This document shows positions 16,376-26,400 of a stretch of DNA of 64,000 nucleotides, piece by piece. The notes beneath the pieces were generated by a model. The model did no database searches. It was not told where the DNA came from and was given only the letters and a program-made list of their open reading frames with translations. The stretch lies in the NCBI GenBank assembly GCA_964386325.1, contig CAYLQY010000015.1, positions 1-64,000 of the forward strand, in the 5' to 3' direction. Position 1 is the stretch's first letter; each line of letters begins with the position of its first letter. Both the position numbers and the translations under genes were made by a program. Source of the DNA: Anaerorhabdus sp964386325. GTDB taxonomy: Bacteria > Bacillota_I > Bacilli_A > Erysipelotrichales > Erysipelotrichaceae.

Positions 16376-17209
16376 TTATTTGCCCTTACGGCCTCTTACA
16401 ATTAATTTACTGCTTTGGTTTTTCTTCTTACGAGTTTTAACACCCATAGCTTTCTTACCCCAAGGAGTCATAGGAGATTTACGTCCGATAGGCGTTTTAC
16501 CTTCCCCACCACCATGAGGGTGATCGTTAGGGTTCATTACTGAACCACGAACTGTAGGACGGATACCCATCCAACGAGAACGACCAGCTTTACCAATATT
16601 TACTAAGCTGTAATCTTCGTTACCTACTGAACCAACAGTAGCACGACAGTTAGCAAGAATTTTTCTTACTTCCCCTGATGATAGACGTACTGTTACATAA
16701 CGGTCTTCAATACCAAGGATTTGAGCTGAACATCCAGCACTACGTGCAAGTTGTCCACCTTTACCAGGTTTTAACTCAACGTTATGAACAACAGTACCTT
16801 CAGGCATGTTTCTCATTTCTAATGAGTTTCCTACTTTAATATCAGCTTCTGCTCCAGAAACAATTGTTTGACCAACTGTTAAACCTTTAGGAGCGATGAT
16901 ATATCTTTTTTCTCCATCAGCATAATTTAATAATGCGATGTTTGCAGATCTATTTGGATCATATTCGATTGTCGCAACTGTAGCAGGAATATTGTCCTTA
17001 TTACGTTTGAAATCGATGATACGATATTGACGTTTATGTCCTCCACCTTGATGGCGAGTTGTAATACGTCCTGTGTTATTACGTCCACCCTTTGAGCTTA
17101 GTGCAACTAATAATGAGCGTTCTGGTGTAGAAGTTGTAATCTCATCATTAAGTAATGTACTCATGCCACGACGGCCAGGGGTCGTTGGTTTATACTTTTT
17201 AATTGCCAT
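16376..17209 (-). CDS. rplB: 50S ribosomal protein L2
   Basis: L2 (277 residues) is close to the peptidyl transferase centre and needed for subunit joining. RPTVRGSVMNPNDHPHGGGE holds the conserved His and the motif next to the catalytic centre. A 63-bp gap, the largest before the adk-infA gap, separates it from rplW. Confidence 0.98.
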   Translation of the reverse strand: MAIKKYKPTTPGRRGMSTLLNDEITTSTPERSLLVALSSKGGRNNTGRITTRHQGGGHKRQYRIIDFKRNKDNIPATVATIEYDPNRSANIALLNYADGEKRYIIAPKGLTVGQTIVSGAEADIKVGNSLEMRNMPEGTVVHNVELKPGKGGQLARSAGCSAQILGIEDRYVTVRLSSGEVRKILANCRATVGSVGNEDYSLVNIGKAGRSRWMGIRPTVRGSVMNPNDHPHGGGEGKTPIGRKSPMTPWGKKAMGVKTRKKKNQSSKLIVRGRKGK

Positions 17210-17272
17210 TATTCATGGTCCTCCTTACGCATGTTATCCGGAAATAGCGTACTTCTTCCGTTATATTTTTAA

Positions 17273-17560
17273 TTAATCTTTAAATAAGTTAATGTCTTGT
17301 CCTTCAGGTAGTTTAACAATTGCTTTTCTGATAGCACTTGTTGTACCACTGTATTTACCTACACGTTTTGCTTTTGGACGACAGTTTAAAATATTTACTT
17401 TTTCAACTTTTACATTGAAAACTTCTTCAACAGCTTGACGAACTTCAGTTTTATTAGATCCTCTAGCAACTTCAAATGTGATTTTGTTGTCGCTATCCAT
17501 CATCTTCATTGTTTTTTCAGTGATGATTGGGCGGATAAGAATATCTCTAGCTTTACTCAT
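17273..17560 (-). CDS. rplW: 50S ribosomal protein L23
   Basis: L23 (95 residues) sits at the tunnel exit and docks trigger factor and SRP. ILIRPIITEKTMKMM and SNKTEVRQAVEEVFNVKVEK are diagnostic. Its ATG overlaps the rplD stop by one base, so the two are translationally coupled. Confidence 0.97.
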   Translation of the reverse strand: MSKARDILIRPIITEKTMKMMDSDNKITFEVARGSNKTEVRQAVEEVFNVKVEKVNILNCRPKAKRVGKYSGTTSAIRKAIVKLPEGQDINLFKD

Positions 17561-18189
17561 TATGCAAGAACCTCCCCTGCTTTATTAGCAGCAGCTTCAG
17601 TAAGTACGATTTGATCAGCATTAGCGATATCGTAAACATTTAAACCTTCAACTGTTAACATCATTGCATTTGGAATGTTTCTCATTGATAAGAAAGCATT
17701 GTCAAATTCTTCAGTGATATCAACAACGAATAATGTTTTACGTTCGAAGTTGAATGATTTCATCATTTCTACGAAGCTTTTAGTTTTGATTGCATCGAAC
17801 TTGATTGAATCAAGAACTTTACAACTATTTGAAGCCACTTTGCTACTTAATACTGATTTAAGAGCTAAACGACGAACCTTACGATTCAATTTGTAAGCAT
17901 AGCTTCTTGGAGTAGGACCGAAAGCAATTCCTCCGCCTCTCCATTGAACAGCACGGATTGACCCTTGACGAGCGCGTCCAGTACCTTTTTGTCTAAATGG
18001 TTTTCTACCACCACCAGCAACTTCACGACGTGTTTTTGTCTTGTGAGTTCCTTGGCGCTTGCTAGCTTGTTGCATTACGATTGCATCAAACATAGCTTGT
18101 TGATTCGGTTCAATGCCAAATACTGCATCGGCCAAATCGATTTGTTTTACGACTTTAGCTTCTTGGCTATATACATCTACCTTTGGCAT
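17560..18189 (-). CDS. rplD: 50S ribosomal protein L4
   Basis: L4 (209 residues) has a globular part and a long loop reaching the tunnel wall (RQKGTGRARQGSIRAVQWRG). In E. coli it also represses the S10 operon through the leader; whether the leader found here is bound by L4 is not known. It follows rplC by 3 bp. Confidence 0.97.
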   Translation of the reverse strand: MPKVDVYSQEAKVVKQIDLADAVFGIEPNQQAMFDAIVMQQASKRQGTHKTKTRREVAGGGRKPFRQKGTGRARQGSIRAVQWRGGGIAFGPTPRSYAYKLNRKVRRLALKSVLSSKVASNSCKVLDSIKFDAIKTKSFVEMMKSFNFERKTLFVVDITEEFDNAFLSMRNIPNAMMLTVEGLNVYDIANADQIVLTEAAANKAGEVLA

Positions 18190-18192
18190 GTC

Positions 18193-18894
18193 TTATTCCT
18201 CCTCTGTTACAACAGCTTCTGTTGCATAATTTACTAATTCTTTAGCAGCAGTGTTTTTAACAGCCTTAACTGTTGTTTTAACGATAACTAAACCTCTCTT
18301 AGGTCCAGGTACGTTTCCTTTTATTAACATGTAGTTATTTTCTACATCAACTTTTACGATTTCTAAATTTTGATTTGTTGTTACATAGCCACCAGTTTGT
18401 CCAGCCATCATAGTACCTTTATCGATACCACCTTTTCTAGAAGTAATCCCTGTTGTAGCTAATGAACCGATATGTCTGTGATGTCCTGAACCGTGAGATT
18501 TAGGTCCGATCTTTGCGTTATTTCTAACAATTGTACCGTTATACCCTCTACCTTTACTGATTCCTGTTACATCGACAATATCACCAGCGGAAAAGATATC
18601 AACTTTTACATCGCCACCTACTTCTAAGTTAAGCATTTCATCTGCGCGAAGTTCGCGAGCGAAACGTTTAGGAGTAGTGTTTGCTTTTGCTGCATGACCC
18701 TTGTTAGCCTTAGTAGCTCTTGATTCTTTGATGTCTTCAAAGCCTAATTGAACTGCTTCATAGCCATCATTCTCATTTGTTTTCTTTTGCATAACTACGT
18801 TTGGTGTTGCTTCTACAACAGTAACTGGAATTAATGTACCATCTGTCGCAAACACTTGAGTCATACCAAGTTTACGTCCTAATATACCTTTCAT
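18193..18894 (-). CDS. rplC: 50S ribosomal protein L3
   Basis: L3 (233 residues) starts with KGILGRKLGMTQVF and contains the loop near the catalytic centre (RKGGIDKGTMMAGQTGGYVT). The C-terminal tail extends some 20 residues past the usual VPGP-RG motif and ends acidic (EAVVTEEE). It is 18 bp after rpsJ. Confidence 0.97.
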   Translation of the reverse strand: MKGILGRKLGMTQVFATDGTLIPVTVVEATPNVVMQKKTNENDGYEAVQLGFEDIKESRATKANKGHAAKANTTPKRFARELRADEMLNLEVGGDVKVDIFSAGDIVDVTGISKGRGYNGTIVRNNAKIGPKSHGSGHHRHIGSLATTGITSRKGGIDKGTMMAGQTGGYVTTNQNLEIVKVDVENNYMLIKGNVPGPKRGLVIVKTTVKAVKNTAAKELVNYATEAVVTEEE

Positions 18895-18912
18895 GATGTT
18901 CCCTCAAACTTT

Positions 18913-19224
18913 CTACAGTTTGATTTCGATATCGACACCACTTGGCAAATCTAAACGACTTAATGCGTCGATAGTCTCTGCGCTTGGTCCGATGATCTCA
19001 ATCAAACGTTTATGTGTTCTAATTTCGAATTGTTCACGTGCATCTTTATACTTGTGAACCGCACGAAGAACTGTTACCACTTGTTTTTCAGTTGGTAGTG
19101 GAACTGGACCAACAACTTTTTTAGCACCGTGACTAGTTGCAGTTGAAACAATTTTTTCACTTGCTTGATCTAGACTTCTGTGCTCGTAAGCTTTCAAACG
19201 AATTCTTACTGAATTTTTTGCCAT
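18913..19224 (-). CDS. rpsJ: 30S ribosomal protein S10
   Basis: S10 (103 residues) is in the head of the small subunit and doubles as NusE, the partner of NusB at boxA. RIRLKAYEHRSLDQASEKIV and REQFEIRTHKRLIEIIGPS are diagnostic. It is the first gene of the long operon, with AAAGGAGG before the ATG and a leader of about 120 nt. Confidence 0.98.
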   Translation of the reverse strand: MAKNSVRIRLKAYEHRSLDQASEKIVSTATSHGAKKVVGPVPLPTEKQVVTVLRAVHKYKDAREQFEIRTHKRLIEIIGPSAETIDALSRLDLPSGVDIEIKL

Positions 19225-19254
19225 GAAATTTTCCTCCTTTATTTCACTTATCTT

Positions 19255-19335
19255 GCGATAATCGCTCGGTGTGAATTACCCGGCTTAACGCCTATGACAA
19301 CGCGTTTCGGCGTGCCGGCAACCTCCCACGTCCAT
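19255..19335 (-). promoter_or_regulatory. structured leader of the S10 operon
   Basis: Between the promoter and rpsJ the minus strand carries a strong GC-rich hairpin in otherwise A/T-rich DNA: CCGGCACGCC pairs with GGCG(U)...GCCGG with a small bulge. No U run follows. It may be the target of an r-protein repressor, as L4 acts in E. coli, but the ligand is inferred. The rest of 19380-19538 is A/T-rich with no gene I can support. Confidence 0.55.
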
Positions 19336-19349
19336 GCGAGTGCTTTTAT

Positions 19350-19378
19350 ATATTATCACTTACAAAAGCCCATTGCAA
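19350..19378 (-). promoter_or_regulatory. promoter of the S10-spc-alpha operon
   Basis: On the minus strand the -35 TTGCAA (19373-19378), a 17-nt spacer and the -10 TAATAT (19350-19355) lie about 125 bp upstream of rpsJ. The -35 matches the one in the rRNA-type promoters at the left edge. Confidence 0.75.
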
Positions 19379-19538
19379 CAGTTTTTTTTCTATTTTTGCA
19401 ACTTTCTAAAAAACAAAAAATTTGGAACAATTTGCCCCAAATTCTTATCTATTGTATCCAAATATTTTCATCAATTCCCAAAATTTATTGAAATTTCGCA
19501 TTCTTACATTATTTGCCTTATATATAAGGAAAGAGAAT

Positions 19539-20423
19539 TTACCTTGGTTTTCTTACTTTTATGATATCATCTGCCGCTAATTCACCAATTAATAATGACG
19601 ATTTAGGGTTATGTAGACGCTTATTTGCATTTACTTTTGCCTCATCATAGTTCGCATAACAATACCTACAGAAGTGACTACAACAGTTATAATAACCAAT
19701 ATCTACCATCTCTACACACCCACAATCGCGTGCTTGCCACTTTCTGAAACGTGTTTTTCCTGTTAATTTCTGTGCTAATTCCTTACCCACACATACATCT
19801 CTACTAAACCCTTCGGCTGTTAAATCAATATTTTCATAACATGTTTGAATAGTAAATCCATGTTGATGAGCACTTTCAGCCAACCGTTTTGCTAGTTTCC
19901 TTTTATCTTCATCACTCAGTTCAATCAATTTTAATAAACCACTATGTTTATTCACGTTTTTGTATTCATCCACAAATGAAACAATAATACGATTACAGAA
20001 ACCCTCTAATAAAGCACATAACTTTTCAAATGCTCTACTGTGATAATCCACCGTATACTTATCATTAATAAGAATAGGATCATAGCGTAAGTCAATATTC
20101 TCTTTTCCAATCTTCTTGCTTAATTCTTGAATTGTTTCAATAATTTCTTTTTTATTCGGAACATTGGGTTCTATATCTATTTGATACCCCGTTAGTGTAA
20201 CCTGCACATTTACCGGTTTCTCTATATCATCGATATATCCCAATAACGGTTTAGGATTCTTCGTACAGAAAACAATTGCGTCAATATCATCCATATACAA
20301 ACGGCTCACTTGTTTAGGATAAAAAGGATTTCTAATATCGATATAACCTTCCTTATATCGGTTCATAAACCACTCACTATAAAATGCCACTATATCTGTA
20401 CGACCACTTACATTTATAATCAT
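19539..20423 (-). CDS. DUF1848 family protein, possible Fe-S cluster protein
   Basis: A 294-residue member of DUF1848. It opens with MIINVSGRTDIVAFYSEWF and contains the family block IVFCTKNPKPLL. Near the C-terminus a cluster of cysteines (CGC, then NCCSHFCRYCYANYDE) looks like an iron-sulfur ligand set. The family is sometimes described as radical-SAM-like on structural grounds, but no activity is established. There is no signal peptide. It stands alone: the S10 promoter follows it and the stop codon of the next gene upstream is 57 bp away. Confidence 0.85.
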   Translation of the reverse strand: MIINVSGRTDIVAFYSEWFMNRYKEGYIDIRNPFYPKQVSRLYMDDIDAIVFCTKNPKPLLGYIDDIEKPVNVQVTLTGYQIDIEPNVPNKKEIIETIQELSKKIGKENIDLRYDPILINDKYTVDYHSRAFEKLCALLEGFCNRIIVSFVDEYKNVNKHSGLLKLIELSDEDKRKLAKRLAESAHQHGFTIQTCYENIDLTAEGFSRDVCVGKELAQKLTGKTRFRKWQARDCGCVEMVDIGYYNCCSHFCRYCYANYDEAKVNANKRLHNPKSSLLIGELAADDIIKVRKPR

Positions 20424-20461
20424 ATCATCACCATTTTTATTGTATCATCCTAGTCAAATAG

Positions 20462-20487
20462 AAAAGCAGTGATTCGTCACTACTTTT
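20462..20487 (-). terminator. stem-loop at the end of the giant surface protein gene
   Basis: AAAAGTAGTGA pairs with TCACTGCTTTT on the minus strand around a CGAA loop, one mismatch-like wobble, followed by CTATTTG. It includes the stop codon. Confidence 0.7.
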
Positions 20488-23400
20488 CATCATCTTTCTT
20501 AATCAACATAATAATTACTATTCCCGCGATTACTACAACAATAATAATCCACCAATAATTCTCATCTTTAACTTTTTTAGGAAAGTTTTGTTTGCGATAT
20601 ATTTTAACCACAAACCCATCCACAATGATATCCTCAGTAATCCCAGGAATCGTTGTAGGTTGTATTGGTCTATTTTGATTACTTCCATCTCCTAGACCAC
20701 CATTGACAGGTCTTTGAATTATCGGTGGAGTTGGTATTCCATTATTTGGCGGCACTGTCGGTAACGGTGATGGCGACGGTGTTGGTGTTGGTGGATTTTG
20801 ATCAATAACTTGGACGACTGTGCTGGCAGTAATTATTTTGTTAAGTGGTACAAATTCATAGCTAAACTCAATAGTGTACCTTCCTTCACGATTTGGATTA
20901 TAATCCATCGCATTGACTTGAATATCATTTTTGTCTAATTCAATTCTTTGCCCCGCATAATTTACATAACTAACTTTCGCATCTAACATTTGCAATAAGT
21001 TAGCTAGTGATGTCTTTAGTCCCACTTGTTCCACTGCAGTATACCCAATAACAGGTAGTTCATTAACTCGCACTTGGAAAATCGCTGTACTATTATTTCC
21101 AACAGTATCCTCGTAACTTACCGTTACATCATAGACACCTCTTTCCGTTACCACCGATCCATCAACTGGAATTGTTTGAATAAATTTCGCATTCGCTAAA
21201 TTTGCTTGTACACCATCATTTGTTTTGATTTGCAATTTACTATTACCAATTAAATCTAGATTTTCACCCACAAACAACGTATAAGAATCAACTGTAATAC
21301 TTGGCTTAGGAATAACAATTACATTTACTTTTTGTTCCGTTGTTCTTGATTCTCCACTTTTAAGTGTATATGTTGCACGTATTACTGCTTCACCACCAGC
21401 AAGCGGATCAACATCTGTAAAGTCAACTATATAACTTGCATCAGCACTTGTTCCATCTCCTAGTGTAACTGTTGCAGAAATATCCATCAGCTTTTCCATA
21501 TTTGCTTCAGTTTCATTTTCTTTTACAGTTATCTCTGCTGATGTATTAATTTCTGGTTTGGTAATAAAATTATATTTCTTTAAATAGGTAGTTTCATTAT
21601 CTGGTGCACCACTTATGTTATCTTTCGCAGTAAATTGAATTTCAACAATACTATAATCTTTTACCTCCAATGTACTACTTGGGTAATCATAAATAATTCC
21701 TAGCGATTTATCTACAAGATTATTCGTATTATCCACATATTCAAATCCTGCTGTCACTTGATTTAAATCTATTTTTTGATCAACAAAATAATCATAGATA
21801 CCATCATCACTAATCCAAACGATACCTTGAACACGCAATGTTTGTTGAACTGAAGCATTCGCTCGTAATTCATTACTATCTGGTAAATATTCATAAGTTT
21901 GAGGTGTGCTGAATAGAACATATTGCACATCCGGATTATCCAAAGATATTTCATCTGCATATACTGGATATATGACTTCATCACCATTTGATTCAGTATA
22001 TTTTGCATATGCACTTGGATTGTATAATCCACCATCTACTTGACGTAATTGAACAACTTGTACAAACGCTTGTTGTCCTTGTTCATCATTGACAAATTCA
22101 ATCGGCGTTGCAACTTCAAACATCTTAATTTCACGCGAAACATTTTTATTAACATCTTCCGCAAGATAAGTTACCTCAATAATTCCACGGTGTTTCAACG
22201 CATCAATCACTTGACTCTCCGCATTCGCATTAGATAAATCAATTACTGTATCCGTTGTTTCTATAAATATTTTTTCAATATCCAAACTAACTTGTGGTTC
22301 TACTGATGCATATTCCATTATTTTTTTATAGATGTCGCTTGCTTTAAAATCACTACCACCACTTGGAACTACTTCTGTATTTCCATCTAACATTAAAATT
22401 GGATCTGTAGTAAGTCGGTATGTAATTGGATAGTTAATTGTAATTACCGGTGCATTTGCACTGTTATCAAATACATGCACAAAAATATTAATTGCCTTTG
22501 TCTTTGTTGAATAACCACTTTGTATATCCGTTACCTCACATGGAATAACAATTGTATTTGATGTTTGTCCCGATGGCAGTTCAGTAAAATCAATTTCATT
22601 AAACGGCACATCACCCACATAAGTAATATCATCAGGAACTAAATCTTTAATTTCCGGTATATTATTTTGTCCTAGTATTTCAACGGTCGCATAAAATCCT
22701 CGGATGGTATTCGCATCCAAAAATTCTTTTAGACTTGAATAATTTTTGACCGCACTCGTTGATGAGTAATCAAGTGTACCATCTCTTACTAAAATATTCC
22801 CTCTTACACGCAATTCCCTTTTTAATTCCGTTACTCCACCGTATGGATTTTCAAGATAATAACTAATCTCATATACACCTACTTTTAAGATATCTTCGGA
22901 TGGTTTAAAAGTAATATTAAAACTATCTTTAATACCTGTAACAATCGCAACACCTTGATTCGCTACATTCCCTAATGGAATTGATTCCATTCGATTCGTC
23001 GTAGTTTCATTGATAACTTTTTCGTATACAGGATGTAATCCCGAAAAATAAAGAGCCTCTTCATTGCTACGTTTCCTAAGTGGAAGATTTGTCAAATTTA
23101 CTGGTGTACCATTCTTATCTACAAAATATGGTAAACCGTGAACTTTGACAATTAAATCAACACTTGTCGTATTGCCATCACTATCCGTTATGGCATAAGT
23201 GACTTTATAATAACCAACTTTGTTTAAATCTAAATTAGATGTTACACGTACATCACTATAACTCAACGTATCATAATCATCGGTTATTGGTTTTAACATT
23301 GCTGCAGCTGAAATATCGAGTGAATCACCTACTGATACATTAACTTCATTTTCATTTAATTCTAATACTGGCGCATTATTTCCAAGCACCGTTATTGTAA

Positions 23401-26400
23401 TTGGATCAAATGTTCGAGTATCACCATAAATATCACGAATTGTTAGCTCAATATCTATTGGTGTTTGAGTTATCTTTTTGCCAAACACATTCAATGTATT
23501 TGTTTTACTACTCAATAACGTCACATAGTTATTATCTAGTGGATTCACTAATTCCCAATTATATGCATCTGTTTTCGATAATAATCGACTCATTGATAAA
23601 TAACTAAATTGTGCTGTCGCACTATAGAGTTTATTCAACTTTACAGATGAAGTGTTAGGCTGAATTAATGTAATATCATTGATATTATATTTAACATATC
23701 CACTGTTCAAACTTTGCGAAGTTGGAATTGTAGGATCAATCCCTTTTATCCATCCTTCATTAGAACCCACATAACCAACCTGACTCAAATTTTCATTACT
23801 TCCTCCTAAGGATGGTGTAAAGCGATATCCATTTTCTAACTCAAATTTAATTGCATAAATTCCTGTAGTAACACCATGCACATCTGAAAATTCATAAATA
23901 CCATTCGCATCACTTTGAATAATAATTTGATTATTACTAGCGTCCACTACTTCTTCATAGCCAGAACTCGCTTCATTATATTTCCATAAACTGATACTTT
24001 GATTTGGCATCGCAACATCTAAACCATCAAATGTTCCATTGGCATCTAAATCAAGGAATGTCTTTCCTTTAATTTCACCAATGACAAGTTGAGTACCAAT
24101 TGGTGTTCCTTTTAATGAACCCTGGAATGTTGAACTCTTTACATAGTAGTATGGATTATATTCATTCATCTTTCCAATCTTACCCTCTGCTTGCGCACTT
24201 TGTAAGGTCTCATCAATTTGTAAATGAACATTAAACGTCGCCGTAGTTTGACTTGATATTGGCTTTACTGCAGTTACTCTTACCATCGTCACTTTTGTTA
24301 AATCAGTTACATTTGTTGTATAGGTTGCAGTTGCATAATTTTCATCGCGAGCATCCACTGAATACTCTATTGTAAAGTTATTCGCAGTTTCAAAACCACT
24401 GGTTATCGCTTGTGCTAATTTCATATCCCATTGAAATGCTTCACTTTGAAAATTCGCACCAAAATTAATCCCTGTCTTAGGTATTGGAAAATAAGCCACA
24501 AACTCTTCTGCTGCTTCATTGGTATTGTTTGTAAGGAGTAATGAATAATTCGCTTTTGTTTCTGGTGTAAAGTAAGCAATGGTATTCGGATTACTTGGAT
24601 CATATGCACCGTTTGGTTCCATGCCTTCAACAGCAATAAAACTTTCTACAAGCACGCTATTATTGGATGTTACAGGATATATTACATTACTATTAGCTCC
24701 TTGATTTAATGTTTGTAGATACTCCTTAGTATCACCATTCCCATTGACATCATAAATATCTTGACGCATTCCGGTGTATCCACCAACACTATTATATTGA
24801 TCTGTTCCTGTCCAATAAAAGAATTGATTAAAATTAATTTCAGCATTTGCATTTGCATTAATGAGCACACTAAAATCAAAATCAACTTTCAACGTTTTGA
24901 TCATTGCGTTTGTATAAAAATAATTACCAATCACAAAATCATTTTGAGTATTGATTACATACACTGTTTTTCCACTATTATCTTTTACTTGATGTTCAGT
25001 CCATGACACTTCATTTCCTGATTCATCAAATAATTGCAAGCTAGGCAAATTAATTTGTATACCCTCAGGAACTCTTAAATAAATAATTGGACTGCGCATA
25101 AACGTCGTTGAAAGATATTGATACTCTTGAATCGCTAGAGTTGTTTCAAAATGATATGACTTCCCTGCTAAAATATTCGATACTACACCAGCTGAACCAG
25201 AGATGCTTGTATCACTGGCAAGCCCTACCGTACTTTGTTGATTCGAACCTAACGCTAAAATTTCACTTGTCGCAATAACAAGTGTATTCGTCATGTTATT
25301 TTCATCATACATTTTGATTGTAACTGTCGCTTTAGGAATACCATTTTTTAAATGTCCATATGTTGTAATTCCGGCTTTTGAAAACAATAATCCAATTCCA
25401 TAGTCTTGTCTAAGTGTGCCAATATTACATTTCAATCCAATAATATATTCTCCCTCAACCAATCCTAATGTGGATCCACGTATTAACTTAGAAGTTGTAG
25501 ATACATAATTAATTGTTGGAAAATCATTAACATTCTGGCGATTATACGTACGCCAATATGGATGTAAATTTGTTTGATAACTTACTGAATTTATATTCGC
25601 ATCGCCTACCGCATCAAACGGCACTTTGACTTGGGTAACTTGCCAATTAGGATCAATCACATATTCAACAGTTTGATTTTGTAGTGGATGACCTGAAGTA
25701 TTAGATACTGAAAATGCTCCTGCATAATAATTTCCATCCGTTATTGTAGAATCGAATGTTTTCATTGTTGCCCCTGCAGAAATTACCGCTTTATTCGCAA
25801 TCGTATCTGGGTTTATAATCGTAACACTGTATATATTATTTCTTGGATCATTGGCAGATCTTAATTGTTTCCCATCATAGGTATCATATGTAATATAACT
25901 ATGATATTGATTACTATATTTTTTGAACTCCATTCCTTCAGGAACTATATATTGAACTGATAAAGGATCAGGAATTGTCACATATCCATCGAAATAAACA
26001 TTAACTTTATGTTCCTCTGGTACATCTTCTATTCGCGCATTACCTGTATATAAATTACCATTACGTAATATCGCATCAAAAATCATCCCCTCTGGATAAT
26101 ACAAACTAACAACGGGATCTTTCGGTTTAAATGGACTTCTCAAATTTGCATAATCAACTGGAAAATATGGATTTGTCCGTCCGTAAGTTGTTTCAGTCGG
26201 CGTACTTGGAATCGCTTGCACTGTTCCTGTTCCACCATACACTCGATAACCAAATGGATAACCTGAAATTTCAACCAATTTTATTGCATATGTTGATCCT
26301 GCAACGATTTCATTATCAACACCCGCCGTAACTTTTGCTTGAATTGCGTCAACTATTTCCGTACTTCCATAAAAAAGCGTGTAATCACCTTGTATTTTAA

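Noticed and set aside
20480..20600. Sortase LPXTG signal at the C-terminus of the giant protein
   Set aside because: No LPXTG-like motif precedes the membrane helix.
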